Counted from the stretch's first letter, positions 1 to 12,639 are shown. The stretch: 64,000 nt of DNA from Megascapheus bottae (GCA_024803745.1 JANJXV010000004.1:50415858-50479857), one strand, 5' to 3'. A program made the numbers and translations. The notes: generated by a model not told the origin, from the sequence alone.

Positions 1-488
1 GTGTGTATGTATTTCCTTTCTCTTCTACTAAAGGGCCATGGGGAAATATAAAGCCCGAGTAGAAATTAGCAGAACCACCAACTTGATCTTCACTTTTTAA
101 TGCTGCTGTTCACACACTGATCCTAGTATTCTTGAATAAATGTATGGTTCCAAGATAGTTATGTTATTTGTAGATAATAGTGTATATTTAAACCAAATTG
201 TATCACATCTTAGACTCCTTCAGGTAAATCTTATTAAATTATCAATAAATTATTTATTTTTAAAACAGAAATGTGGAATAGGTTAATATTCTGGTGTTAT
301 ATTAAGTATTAGCATGAGTAAAGTTGGTATTTTATGAACAGCTTTTAAAAAGATATGTTTGTTTCTATGTATGCAGCCTAGTTTAGTTGGTCCCTCTTCT
401 TTTCTTCCTCATTAGTACTCTATTCATGACAAATGTCACTACTACCTGCCATATATTTCCAGAAAATCTGCTTTGAAATAGAAAAAGA

Positions 489-567
489 TGCAATGAACAT
501 TGTTGTGCTAGTGGATTTCTGGACGGTTGGGCATACTAAATCCACTAGCACAACAATGTTCATTGCA
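489..567. repeat. Perfect 30-bp inverted repeat at L1 5' junction
   Basis: Arms at 489-518 and 538-567 are exact reverse complements over 30 bases, with a 19-nt spacer. The right arm runs into the L1 sequence; the left arm is its inverted copy. This suggests a fold-back or template switch when the truncated L1 was inserted. Confidence 0.5.
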
Positions 568-1213
568 GCACTATTTACCATAGCAAAGATATGGAACCAA
601 CCCAGATGTCCCTCAGTTGATGAGTGGATCAACAAGATGTGGTATTTATACACAATGGAATTCTATGTTGCTGTCAGAAGAACGACATCTCCCCATTTGT
701 TAGGAAATGGAAAGACTTAGAAAAAATCATATTAAGTGAAGTAAGCCAGACTCAAAGGAACTTAGGCTCAATGGTTTCCCTCATTTGCCATAATCAGTAG
801 AAACCTTGGGCTCTTCTAGCAGAGATTTGCAATAGAGCAAAACCTAGATACGTAAGGCCATACAGTATGAAGCTAAATGAAAGGATCTCTAGGATATAGA
901 AACAAAAGCCATATAATGAGTGATTGTTGTCCTTAATGTACTATGTTATCTCTCATCTCTTTTGCTGCCCCTTGGTTATCTCATATTGTTACAGTATCTC
1001 ATTTTGTTATCTGATATATTGGATATATGCGTATTTGGTTATTTGAAATTGGATAGGAAAGGGGGGGGAAACAAGATGAGGGTGAGGTAGGGGGAGGGAA
1101 ATGGGGATCAAGACATGAGAAAGGGTATCAATGTATGTGAAGTAATGCACCTTCCATCTGGCGAATGTAATGTAACCCTTATATTAATTACAATAAAAAT
1201 ATATGAAAAAAAG
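538..1213 (+). mobile_element. 5'-truncated L1 (ORF2 end and 3' UTR)
   Basis: Translation of about 556-690 gives a recognisable ORF2 C-terminal segment (FTIAKIWNQPRCPSVDEWIN, then KMWYLYTMEFY). It is followed by an L1 3' UTR with a G-rich tract near 1060-1110 and an AATAAAAATATATGAAAAAAA end at about 1190-1213. The same 3' UTR family recurs at 55340-55640, and on the minus strand at 18120, 40205, 40935, 52985 and 57895. The 5' junction carries a perfect 30-bp inverted copy. Confidence 0.5.
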
Positions 1214-1215
1214 AG

Positions 1216-1645
1216 ATAGAATACTATAAATTCTCTTTTCCATTTTATTTCAACTGTAATAATACATCTTGGAGGTCTTTTTAAACCTTGTTATTTGTTT
1301 ATATAGCTACATAATATTATCTTATGCAACTATGTCTTAGTTATTCAATCAGTCTAACATTCTCAAACTATACTGAGTACACTGTTTTGTGCAATGTTGT
1401 TAATATTTTGCTGTTTTGTCTTTCATTTTTTGGAGATAATGGAAGGCATGGACGTAAGTTAATTGCCATTGTCTAGGTTATTCATATATAAGTATTATCT
1501 TTATAAAGTTTATTACTGGACTTATACGGTATCTTGAATGGATAGCACCATAAACTCACTGCCAAAATCATACATAAAACAAAATATATTCAGAAATATA
1601 TGGTTTGTAATCATTCTTCAGTTTGTTTGTTTTGTTTATTGTCAA
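1216..1645. other. No recognised feature
   Basis: AT-rich unique-looking DNA between an L1 end and a SINE; no gene or clear repeat seen. Confidence 0.5.
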
Positions 1646-1647
1646 TT

Positions 1648-1810
1648 GTAAGGCTTAGACTCTGGGCTTGGGTGCTGTCCCTAAGCTCTTCAGCTCAAAG
1701 CTGCTGCCCTACCCCTTGAGCCACAGCACTACTTACAGTTTTCTGGTGGTTAATTGAAGATGAGAGTCTGAAGTTCTTTCATGCCTGGGCTGGCTTTGAA
1801 CTGCGAGAAC
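1648..1810 (-). mobile_element. B1-ID dimeric SINE, partial
   Basis: On the minus strand this reads the standard ID half (reverse of CCCTTGAGCCACAGC) followed by part of the B1 half. The B1 5' end is missing, since the match fades after about 1810. Confidence 0.5.
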
Positions 1811-4467
1811 AGTAATTCTGGACATTCTGGCATATTTCAAATTTCCAGCATGGGAAAAATGTAATTGTGGTTTGCATCTGTAATCTTTGGTTATATATGT
1901 GACTATAGAGCCATGATCCTACAATCTGGAAAACAATCTTCCCCTTGTTTCTATATGTTGTATTGCATTCTCTGTAAAAATCAATGGCAATCCTACAATG
2001 AAGTAAATGTAGACTTTGTTTACTTCATTCTATATAATAAAATTTAAAGTGGAGAATGAATACCTATCCAGTAAATATTCAATGTAATAGAATTCAAGAA
2101 GAATCTGAAACATCCCAGCTCAGGTAAGACAAGAGTTTCAGAAAAAGAAAACTAATAATAGTTTTCTAAGCATTGTGAACTCATGAGTTATAAAAACAAC
2201 TATTTTTCATAGCTGCAGAGAATAGAAATGACTATCATAATGTAAAATATGTATGATCATATATCAGAAGTTCAAAGTAAGGAGAAGCACTTTAAATATT
2301 AGAAAGTTTTTCATTAATAATGTTATGAGAATTTAAGTATTCAATAAATATTAGGAGCAAACTCCAATTTTTCTCACTAGAGATGTTCAAACTGAAGATT
2401 AACCATCATCTATGAGTAATATTCTAGAAAAATGTCTTGATACTCATTGAAAATCCCCAGCACTGATGATTCAATAATATCATTATATAATGTTAAGGTT
2501 GGAGTGAATCTTATATAATTCAGTCCACTTCTATAAATCTTTAAATGAACAATGGAAACTCTTTGAGGATATGTGGCCATAGGGTAGGTTAATGACAGAA
2601 TCAGAGTAGAAACACCATTGTTCAGGAATTCGCCACAAGCCTGAAGCCAAGTATATTTGTAATGAACCGAGGAACATAATAGTTTGCAAGCAGAAACACT
2701 GGTTAATCTTAGTCCTTAATGTCAAAAGTTATTCTGACAGGCTCCAGCTATAAAGTTTTCCAGAGCACTCAGCTCTTATGTAAAGAAATAGCCTGAGCTA
2801 ACATTTTTTCTACCCAGAATAATAAAATGTGTTTACATTATTTTAAAATATAAATGTAATATAAACCAATATTCCCAGAACTGGTAACAGTATAGCAAAA
2901 AATATTACTGATCATTCACACTTCAATATAATTATTTTGTTTCTGTGACTTGTTCAATCCAAATTCGTATTACTTTATACGTATATTATTACAATGATGC
3001 ATGAATGCACATACACAAAATACATTCCATATGTAAAACTTTTACTCTTTTCCTAAGTACTATCATGCACTCTTAATTAGTTTTCTACTTAATCTCTAAA
3101 GTAGTTATAAAGAACAAATATAAGACGTTAAAATCTTAGGGTACTGATCTATAAAGGGAATCATAGAATAAAAATGGATTTTTTCAAATTTAAACATTTC
3201 TCTGGCATATCTTAGATGCCCTAGTAAACTTGTGAACATTCTATAACCAACAGGGATTAAAGATAGTGTGATTCCTTTACACTGTTCTCATCAGTGAACT
3301 ATCTCAGGAAGAAAAAATTTAGCTTCAGACTCTTACCATTACCTTGAACATATATCAAAATTTCTCTTAAAAGTAATGGTTCTCCTTTCCATAATACTTT
3401 ATTTATCTATAGGTGTGTGTATGTGTATACACATATATGTGTGTATTTGCATGCGTGTAACATGTATATATATACATTTATGTATGTATGCAAATGTAAA
3501 TTCGTTGTATTATATTTCACCAAAAGCTACTGTAGGAAAATTCAAAGCATTCCATTTCAACATGGGAATATGTCTGAATCTCAAATGTTTGTGTTTACCT
3601 GTTTGCAAGAAACATTTTTGTGTAGAGTTGAGCCATCATTTGAAAGATTAGTTTTGTTACTTAATCATGGGTGATAATCTAACAAGGGGAAGTTGAAAAT
3701 TTTTCACTGTGAAGAAGATGGGGCCATTGTGGCCTATGTGAAAAATTGGGGCAGACAGACTGGGCAAAACAGCTTGTAGTCTGGGGAAGGATCACATATT
3801 CCCATAAAGATAGGTGCTGATTATGATATAGTTTTACATTGTCCCTCAATTTGTTGTGTGTTGGAACATAGGTCCTTAGTGTAACGTTCTGAAGTGTTAG
3901 TAGAAGCTTCAACGGTAGGGCTAATAGGAAATCTTTAAATCATTGGAACTTGTCCTCAGAAAAGATACAATAGTTTGCAGATGTCTCCAGTTATGTGCTG
4001 GTCTTGATTTTTGGGTTCCTCCACGCTCATGGAAATAGATTATTTTTTCCCCATTGGAAATTTTGAATGTGCTTTATTTATCCTCTTTTGAGAGCAAGTT
4101 ACCTATCCAGAGCAGGCCTTCACTCCTTAGAAGAGACTTTGCTCTGGGGTATGAAGAATTTTTTTTTCCATACCACAGCTTCTATGAGTTCAAATTTAAT
4201 ATTAAGTTCTTAAGTTGATGTGCCTACAGATAATACATTCTTCGACTCTTTATTTCTTGATAATAAAGGTGAAATTTTGGGTCCCCTGTGCTTGTTTATT
4301 GTCTATTTCTTCATAGGGTCCACAAATTAGGAGAATAGAGTCCTCAAAGATTTCAGGAAGATGAAATAAGGCTCCCTAGAGGAGAAGGGATGCAACAGTG
4401 TAAGTGAAGGAAATACAGAATCCCTGCCAATCACATGAGTTACCTGATGACATTCTAACCGTCCTTC
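1811..4467. other. No gene; AT-rich, weak TG tract
   Basis: About 2.6 kb without a SINE or recognised coding sequence. A short TG/TA-rich patch lies at 3413-3490. Frames here are short and have no family features. Confidence 0.5.
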
Positions 4468-4490
4468 CATTCCCAGTTCTTTTTATTTTA

Positions 4491-4553
<63 letters not shown>

Positions 4554-4750
4554 CACTCTTGGGTTTGAGCTCAGGGCCTGAGCATCGTCCTTAGGCTTTT
4601 TCAAGGCTAGAGCTCTACCACTTGAGCCTCAGCACCATTTCCAGTCTTTTTCTATGTATGTGGTACCAAGGAATCAAATGCAGGTCTTTGTGCATGCTAC
4701 ACAAGCACTCTACCACTAGGCCAAACTCCTGGCCCCATTCCCAGTTCTTT
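4468..4750 (-). mobile_element. Dimeric ID-type SINE with 15-bp target duplication
   Basis: The body is at 4553-4735. It has two tRNA-derived ID-like units, visible as the reverse of box-A and box-B-like sequence (CTCTACCACT, GGAATCAAATGC). The target-site duplication CATTCCCAGTTCTTT is perfect at 4468-4482 and 4736-4750 and encloses the SINE plus its TG tail. Confidence 0.5.
4495..4552. repeat. (TG)29 microsatellite at a SINE tail
   Basis: An uninterrupted TG run sits directly against the 3' tail of the minus-strand SINE at 4553-4735 and lies inside its target-site duplication, so it grew from the A-rich tail. Confidence 0.5.
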
Positions 4751-4900
4751 ATTGAACACCTGATTCTATTGCACTTCTAGAGTTATCTTTATAACATATA
4801 TGCCAGTTCTGTTCAGGAAAATGCCAACTCAGACTTATTGGCACTGTATACTTATTGGAAGCATCTCTTTTATTCTTAAAACATTCACTCAAAAAAAAAA

Positions 4901-5104
4901 GCTAGGTGGGTCTGGGAGTTTAGCCTATTAGTAGAGTGCTTGCCTAGCAAACAAAAAGGCCTGGGTTCAATTCCTCAGTACCACATACCCAGAGAAAGCC
5001 AGAAGTGGAGCTGTGGTTCAAGTGGCGGAGCTCTGGCCTTGAGAAAGCCCAAGAACAGTGCTCCGGCCTTGAGTTCATGCCCAAGGACTGGCAAAAAAAA
5101 AAAA
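4901..5104 (+). mobile_element. Dimeric ID-type SINE
   Basis: The first unit contains AGAGTGCTTGCCTAGCA and TTCAATTCCTCAGTACCAC. The second contains GTGGTTCAAGTGGCGGAGCT. It ends in an A-rich tail at about 5093-5104. It is well preserved. Confidence 0.5.
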
Positions 5105-5105
5105 T

Positions 5106-5160
5106 GCAGCCAGGTGCCTGTGCTTACATCTAGAAGCCTAGCTACTCAGGAAGCTGAGAT
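5106..5160 (+). mobile_element. B1 5'-half fragment
   Basis: GCTACTCAGGAAGCTGAGAT and the preceding CAGGTGCCTGTG are the 7SL-derived B1 start. The element stops after about 55 bp and abuts the tail of the previous SINE. Confidence 0.5.
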
Positions 5161-8100
5161 TTAAGCTTCTTTTAAGAGAAATGCCTTTTCTCCTTTCACT
5201 CAGAGGGCAAAATCCTATTCTGACTACATGGCTCAGAGCCAGGGTCAATACTCTGCCAAGGCGTCCATGACTCCCCTCTAACTTTCTAACGTTTTTACTT
5301 ACTCTGTATCTGTCATTCAATCAAAATATACTTGGAAGCTCTATAGCACTGATATATTTGATCAATGGATTCTGTTTAATATTTGATAGATTCTGTTCCA
5401 TTTTGTTAACACACAGTGTACATACTGCTAAACATAGTCTATTAAATGAGCATGGAAATGCTGGAGTCTTTCATTATAGTTCCTGGCTGGGTACAAGACG
5501 TGCTCTGTAAGAATTAATTAGAGCTTAATATTAAGTGTAAGATAAAAAGAGCAAGCTCAGGTTAAGTGTGACGTCTGAGAACTGTCCCTGGTGAGTATAT
5601 AATAGTGCTTGTTTAGATGGACAGTAAACAGTCCCATTCCAGCACTGGTCTGTATGAGAGAACAGTAGGTCCTTTTATAGACATTGTAAGACATTGTTAT
5701 GCTGAGGTGGTGATGGCATTGCAATTATTCCTAACCTGTTTAGTGTTCTGTTGAGTCTTTTTAATAACTTTGAACATGCTGTCAAAATTTCTGATATTCA
5801 AAACCATGCTGTAGTATAAGAAAAAATTGAGAGGCTACAGGGGCATTAACAGACTTCTTAGTAAAAAGACTTAGGATACATTCTACCTCACCATAACTGT
5901 GACGTTAGATGACAAAGTATTCAAATAGCTACAAGAAGCTTCCTCATCACAAAAATCCCCAAAGTGCCTTCCATATACAGGTGATTGCATAGATTATGTT
6001 GGGGCATGGTTGTAAAGTGCATATAGAATGAGACCTAAATAAATATGAATCACCACTGCCTAGAGACTACTTTTTATGTGCTCTCGGAAATTTTTCAGTG
6101 ATATCATGAAAACTAATCAGCTGGTGTAACCTCTCATCTATGAGAAGAACATGCAAAAGAAAACCCAAAATAAATTGGAATAGAAGTCTTTTCTAAACAG
6201 TTTTGCAGCTGAGCAGCACCCCCACTCCCATCTCACTACTCCAATTCTCCAGATTTGACTTATCAGGTTAGCCATGGCACCAGTAATAGCTCAGAGTTGA
6301 CTTCATGAGGACAGTTTCCAAATTGGAGTGCCTCTCTGTGGTTTTGTTCTCTCATTCTCCTTTTCCTTGTCTTTCTCCCTTTATTCGCCCCCTCCCAACT
6401 CCACTCTCTTTCCTACCTACTTTTTTTTTTTAAAGAGAACTCCAGGTGTTTACCTGGCAAATCCTTTACAGCAGCTTTCTCAATCAAGGATTCTACATCT
6501 TGTGACTCAAAATGAGATAGAAAATAACATCTTGTCTTCTTCCCCATTTCTTTCTTAAATCAAACATATAGCATTTTGAGACTTTGATTAAATTGTTATT
6601 GCTATGATGATAAAAACACATAAAGAATCCTATTCTCCTGTCATCAATGTCCTTAACCATTCTCTGTAGAAACATCTTGAAAAATATTCCTCCATGAAGA
6701 CCAATGGTAAATTTATGTAGTGAACTCATAGAAATAAATCCCATTTACTTTTCAGAAGAAAGTTATTCTCAGAATAACTAAATAAGTCTCTTCTCCTAAG
6801 GCTGGGAATGAAGGTCTTGGAGAATGGTAAAGAGCCAAGGAGAGAAACATGCAAGGCAGGACAACACATAAACTTATTTGAAATAGTGCAGGTTACTGAA
6901 CTTTAGAAAATTGTTTTTCTTTTTGTTCCAATTGTCATATCAGGATGAGGAGCAATCCTGTCAAACAAGTCATAATGCAATTTCCTTATGATAAACACAA
7001 ACATGCCATCACTTTTCAAAACTGTTGTAAAATGGTGTATGATGATAAATGGAAAAACCATATAATCAATATGTTGCACATTTAAGTACTCAGTTATATG
7101 AGTAATTTTATGACTCTTATTTCAATTGGTATTTATTAGTCCAAATATATGCTTAACGGTAAGGAAAAATGAAAACCTACTTGGATTTGATGATATTTTA
7201 TGAGATGCAGAAAAGATATATTCATTAAGATCAATGTAATGGAAAATAAAACAATGAATACTATAATCAACAAAATACCTTATCATACCTGAAAGATTTT
7301 TCAAACAGATCAAGAGGTAAAACTTTTATGATTGATTCATTATGCCTTTATTTCTTTGGAAGAAAAGCAGTATATCCTCCAAATAGTAAAATCTCCAATT
7401 GATTGCTTAATTACAAATAAGGCAATGCAGACCTTACTAAATGACATTCTTTACATTCGCATGAACTCACCTACTGCAATGCTTGTCTCAGTGTCAATCC
7501 TGAATAAATATTGACTGTAGGTAAGCCAGTGTAAATTTGCATATTGTGTCCCAATCTAGAACAATGATTGATGGGGGAGTTTGTACTATATTGGCAGGAC
7601 TAATGATGGAGATATGTTGATGCCATGTAGATTTTTTTTGCCTATTTTCCAACTGCACTGAAACCTCTGTATGCTTAGGATGAGGTCTCAACACCACAAG
7701 TTTTTCTTTTTACATGATTTTTGAAGTTGCCAAAGATGTTACAAAAAAAATAATACAAACATCGCAACTCATATTCCCTGGAGAATGCAAGTCAAATCAC
7801 TTACTGCATGTCGAAAAATTGGTCTGGATTTAGGAGGTTTTGAAAGAGTAGCACCAAAATTCAAAATTCTATCGTGGCATCATGCGAGCTCTAGTTTGGT
7901 AATCTGAGGATTCAAGATATTTTACAATTTTTATCATATAAGATGAGGATAAAAGAAGTAGAGTACAGAGATTGTACAGGTCTAGCTAGAAATGAAATAT
8001 GTATTCAATTAAACCAGAAATGTATTTGGAAGAACATTAACATTGTTTGGGAAATTATTTTGGGGGTTACCTGAGATAAGGAGCAGACTTCATTTCCTCT

Positions 8101-8547
8101 GTTACTATCATACTGCTAACAATATATTTTCAAATAACCTGAAATTCTCTGAACTCTTCTAGATTTAACTCAGCTTTCTAATGTCATTTTTACATTTTAC
8201 ACAGTGGTTTAATAATACAGAGTCTTCAGCTCAAAAAATTAGGAACAGATGGTGAGAATGGACTCTTTCCCACTCCTGATGTGCACTTTATTATACTGCT
8301 TTCAAAGAAAGACTTAATGCACATTCCAAAAAATGTACAGTAGATGTGTATATTGCATCTCCAGAGAAATGACTAGTTTGTGCAGAATTCTGTAACTATT
8401 GGCATTCCTACTTCTTTCCAGCATATTCTAGGACAACTTAAGAAAACAAAGCTTATTAATGTCTAGTAGAACAAATGACTATTCCAGAAACCACTATTTA
8501 TAAATAAATTTCATGACACAGTCTAAATTTTTTTCAAGAAGAGAAGT
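5161..8547. other. No gene or recognised repeat
   Basis: 3.4 kb of AT-rich DNA with only homopolymer runs, for example T at 6421-6431. Frames up to about 80 codons have no recognisable features. Confidence 0.5.
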
Positions 8548-8772
8548 CCACCTAGGTGTTTGTGGGTTCATGCAAATAATTCTAGCTAATCTGGGGGCTG
8601 AGATTACGTGGATTATAGTTCCAGGATAGCCCAGGGAGAAAAGCTCACAATATCTGTCTAGAAAATAATTAGAAAAATAAAAGAAACCAAGACAGAAGTT
8701 GTGGCTCTAATACCAGAGTGCCAGCCTACTAAGTAAGAGGTCAAAAGTTCAAAAACTCCAGCACAAATAAAG
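8548..8772 (+). mobile_element. Old B1-ID SINE, beaver-like arrangement
   Basis: A degraded B1 half (AATTCTAGCTAATCTGGGGG CTGAGAT) is followed by an A-rich linker and an ID half (GTGGCTCTAATACCAGAGTG, TCAAAAGTTC). The linker and ID spacing recall B1-ID elements of beavers. It is more diverged than the other copies here. Confidence 0.5.
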
Positions 8773-9689
8773 GCTACTTCTAGAATTTTATATCCTCTCA
8801 CAACAAAACTTTTTGCAGTCCTGGTAATGTTTAGAAGGTAAACAAAAACAATAATAGCAATAGGTAACCTTAAGTTGTATGCTAGATTTTTTTCTACTAG
8901 GTGAGGACTTCATATGCATTTCATTGTAAGTAAATATTAATAATGATGCCACAATAATCTTCATGAGCTAGATATTTTTAAAGTACCATATATTTTAAAT
9001 GTCAAATTTGTTCAATATCACCAATTTTAGAAAATAAATTTTGTGCATAAATTTATCCCCAATTATTATGTCAGAAAACCAAACACAAATAAATTAAATC
9101 TAAGTTTGGCAAAGTTCATAAAATTTATAGATAAGTGAGTAGATGGCAAATAGTAATATTTGATCATGAGTATTATAGGAAAAATAAAATGTATATATTT
9201 ATAGTAAAAACTAGGTTGTTTTATAAAATGTATTGGTTACTATATTACAGTATGATTTTTTATTTACCGTAGAGAGGCATAACAAATCTCTCAATATCGA
9301 ATATCCTCACTGTATGATGGCAGTTACCAGCAATTGGTGTTTAAAATGTGGTATGTTGCTTCTTTTGTCATAGCTACTTAACTAAAATAATAAACAAATT
9401 ACAGAAGCTGGAGAAGGCCGAGGCATGTTTATAATTATAATATATTGGTATGAGTGCTGTTTTGGTTGAAAATAGATACACTAGACTTACAAAAATACTG
9501 ATCCAACTTTGATTCTTTACTAAAATTTCACACAAGCATTGCTGAATTGTGGGTTGTTTTCTTTGAAGGAAGGAATTAAGTCTTTATTAATTTCTTTGAT
9601 AACCAGAATTATGTAGGAACAATCGATCTGATTCCTATCTGATAGCTCTAATGTCAATCAGTGAGAACTGAATCCATTCTCATGGGGTC
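8773..9689. other. No recognised feature
   Basis: AT-rich DNA without a gene or clear repeat. Confidence 0.5.
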
Positions 9690-9748
9690 TCTGTCTCTCT
9701 CCCTCTCCCTCTCCCTCTCCCTCTCCCTCTCCCTCTCCCTCTTCCTCT
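9690..9748. repeat. (CTCTCC)n simple repeat
   Basis: About ten hexamer units of CTCTCC, ending in a related C-rich tract up to about 9770. Confidence 0.5.
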
Positions 9749-9863
9749 GCAACCCCATCCCCCCCTCTCTCTTATAGCTCTCCTAGGCTTTCTTACAGCA
9801 AGTATTGTTTCATTTTGATTAGTTTGACATCACATTCAGTATGTCAACTAAAAAATTGTTTGT

Positions 9864-10101
9864 CAGTGAGCATGGTAGTTCACACCTATAATCCTAGCTA
9901 CTCAGGAGACTGAAATATGGGGATCACCATTCAAAGCCAGCCAGGGCCATACAAAGCCAAGGAACTCTTGCCTCCAATTAACCAGTAGAAAAGGGGAAGT
10001 AGGATTACAGCTCAAGTGTAAGACAGCTGAAGAGCTCAGGGACAGTGCCCAGGCCAAGCCCCATGAACCACCCTCCCTCCAAAAAGAAAAAAGAAAAAAA
10101 A
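9864..10101 (+). mobile_element. B1-ID dimeric SINE
   Basis: The B1 half has CACACCTATAATCCTAGCTA and CTCAGGAGACTGA. The ID half has GAAGAGCTCAGGGACAGTGC and an AAAAAGAAAAAAG tail. Similar AAATTGTTTG / AAAATGTTTG flanks suggest a worn target duplication. Confidence 0.5.
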
Positions 10102-10189
10102 TGTTTGCCAAGATTAAAAGATAAGAAAGTAATATTATATACACAGTATATTAGAGTAATATGATGTCTGCCTACCCTCTCCTATTCTG

Positions 10190-10395
10190 TAGGTTTTCTT
10201 TGTCGTTATCATTAATGATTATCTTTAAGTAGTTTTGCAAAGGAGTTATTATTAAACAAATCAGTTATGAATACAATTCATCATTCTTCCCCAGCCCTCT
10301 CAACCCTACCCCACCCTTCAATTGTTTTTTTCAGTTTTATGGAATATACATTATCTATGACTGTATTCTCCCCTAACGAATGAGAAGGCCTGTGG
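10190..10395 (-). mobile_element. L1 3' UTR-like remnant
   Basis: It shares order and wording with the minus-oriented segment at 49840-50065: a C/T-rich tract (CCCTCTCAACCCTACCCCACCC), then TTTTATGGAATATACATTATC and TTCTCCC. Family assignment is tentative. Confidence 0.5.
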
Positions 10396-10454
10396 GGGAT
10401 AGACAAAGGGAATTGTACCACAAAATACAGAAGGTATGAGTGACTGTTTGACTT

Positions 10455-10650
10455 GCTTTTTTTGTCTCTTTGTCTCCCTCCCTGTCTGTCTGTTTCTCTG
10501 TCTCTGTTTCTCTGTCTCTGCCTCTCTGTCTGTCTCTGTCTCTCTGTCTCGGTCTCTCAGTCTCTCTCTGTCTCTTTCTGTCTCTCTGTCTCCCTCTGTC
10601 TCTGTCTCTGTCTCTCTCTCTCTGTCTCTCTCTCTCTCACTCTCTTTCCA
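10455..10650. repeat. CTGT/CT-rich pyrimidine tract
   Basis: About 195 bp of TCTCTGTCTCTG-type simple sequence with nearly all purines confined to G on one strand. Overlapping frames of Ser/Leu/Val or Arg/Glu repeats are artefacts of it. Confidence 0.5.
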
Positions 10651-11294
10651 TTCTCTCATATTTTAATGCCCTGTGGTTTTGTCAACAGTATTGATATCAT
10701 ATTTTGCTAAACTGTTCTTGAAAGAACAAATTTCTATGTTCTTGGGTCACCCTTTATTTTATGGATTTTCAAAATAACCTTAATTGTTTTCTTCATATAA
10801 CTTCCAAAACATTAGGAATTGTGAGAAATGCAAGGTGGATAATGAAGGAAGAGACCCTTATGTTCATGTTGCCAAGTAGCCAAAGGTTAGCTCTCACTTT
10901 CTCTGGAGTTAAAACCTAGAAGTAATACATTGATGAAGGTTCAGAAATATTTCTTCTCAAGTGTGTATGCTGTATGAAGCAGACCTCAAACATTAGCACT
11001 TGCCAGATACCTGGAAGCTTGATAAAAACAGCTTAATGAAGACCCTAGCAATTAGAGTTTCTGATTTAGTGAATCTTGTGTAGTTTTGCAGAATCTGAAG
11101 TTTTTAGTAGTTTTCTTTCTTCCTTCAGGTGAGTCTGATGCTGGAATGCGGGGTCAATATTTGAAAATTCACAGTTCTAAGAATGTTATATGCTTTACCC
11201 AGAAATCAATACAGTGATGCTTATATGAGTTTAAGTCTTCAATTGGCATTTCATAGATAAATGTATCTGTGTATATGTGTGTATGTATGTAACT

Positions 11295-11345
11295 ATATAT
11301 ATATATATATGTCTCTGTGTACATCTATCTATCTATATCTATCTA
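11295..11345. repeat. (AT)n and (CTAT)n microsatellites
   Basis: (AT)8 followed by CTATCTATCTATATCTATCTA. Confidence 0.5.
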
Positions 11346-11542
11346 GTAATATAGTTTATTTGTAAGCTTATACCATTTCTTGAAGTGTCATTATGCCTCT
11401 CTCTTTGGTCCTCAAATCTGAAATTATAAAAGCAGAAATGCAGAACATTATGTGAATTCCCATTTATATATATATAAATATTTTTGCATATTACCACCAA
11501 TTTTAGGAGGTAGTTTTTTAATGAATAGATTTTTGTTTACTG

Positions 11543-11785
11543 AGAAGAATCATTTTATTTTTTTTATTTTATTTATTTTTTTTTTGCCAATCCTGGGCTT
11601 GAGCTCAGGGCCTGAGCACTGTCCTTGGACTTTCTCAAGGCTAGAGCTCTACCACTTGAGCCTAAGCACCACTTCGGGCTTTTTTCTATGTATGTGGTAC
11701 TGAGGAATTGAACCCGGGTCTTCGTGCATGCTAGGCAAGCACTTTACCACTAAGCCAAACTCCCAGTCCCAGAAGAATCATTTTA
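11543..11785 (-). mobile_element. Dimeric ID-type SINE with perfect 15-bp target duplication
   Basis: The body is at about 11587-11770, with a T-rich tail copy at 11558-11586. AGAAGAATCATTTTA occurs exactly at 11543-11557 and 11771-11785. The well-kept GAATTGAACCCGGGTCTTCG box-B-like segment and the intact duplication suggest a young copy. Confidence 0.5.
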
Positions 11786-12427
11786 AAGTTGATCTTTCTA
11801 AAGGAATAATATTAGAATTTTCAGCTTCAGGTTTACAGAGTACCTTCAGGCTGTAGAATTGACTTAAGCATTGTTGGAATCCAATTATTTTGTTATTTAT
11901 AAATTGTTACTTTTCCTAGTGTAAATGAAATTATATATAGGAAAATTGCTCTCAGGTTTTGAGAATAAACTTTTTGATGATATCTAGACATGCTTTTCCT
12001 TTTCAGTGAAGATAAGTCTACAGACTTAACCTTAAAATGAAAGATGTTTTCTAATCACTATTCTAAACCAGAATCATGTTAAAGGCTAATTGGAAGTCAT
12101 TTTTCTTTAAATAACTTACTAACTCTTAATTTCAGCCAATCCCATTTAGTCCAGAGTACTCATTTTTATAGACTGTTGGAATGGTGTTGTTTAGATACCA
12201 ACTAAAAATTTCTCTTTAGTCTTAAAAATCTAAACACGTCTGTATTATCAAAGTACAGTATTTAAAGAAATGCTGTAATCTTCATAGAAAGAAGCCGAAC
12301 ATCTGTTTGCAAAGTAATTTTGCAGTCAGTAAGAGTAAAACCGTATTACTCTCAGAGGAGACACAAAAGAATGCCAGGGTTATTGTATTTTCCCACTTGT
12401 TTGCATTATGAAGCACAGTTAAACAAA

Positions 12428-12639
12428 TAGTGTCTCCCTTTCAGGGCCCAGGAATCCGGCCAATGATACAGCTAAGGATGAAAGCTTTGAAAGGACCTGT
12501 GGCTTTTGTTGGAGTCTGGCTAGATGACATTGCTCCCATGGCTTCTTGGGAAAAAAAAAAAGTTTCCACTTTACCACAAATACTTTATGAGGCAAGGAAC
12601 CTTAGAGTAGGACGACAGCAGAAACTAATAGAAGATTAA
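12428..12639 (+). other. Exon-like open stretch of unknown nature
   Basis: A polypyrimidine tract and AG (GTCTCCCTTTCAG, ending 12444) precede an open frame of about 65 codons in locally less AT-rich DNA, stopped by TAA. An A11 run (12549-12559) sits inside it. I recognise no protein. It could be a non-coding exon or a decayed retrocopy, or chance. Confidence 0.5.

Noticed and set aside
433..720. 95-codon + strand frame
   Set aside because: It spans the inverted repeat and an L1 ORF2 tail; not a host gene.
4901..5104. tRNA gene suggested by box A and box B-like sequences
   Set aside because: These belong to tRNA-derived SINEs; no cloverleaf with a proper acceptor stem and anticodon arm is seen.
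10351..10710. Frames on both strands of 75-100 codons rich in Arg/Glu/Thr or Ser/Leu/Cys
   Set aside because: They are translations of a CTGT/CT simple repeat, in every frame.
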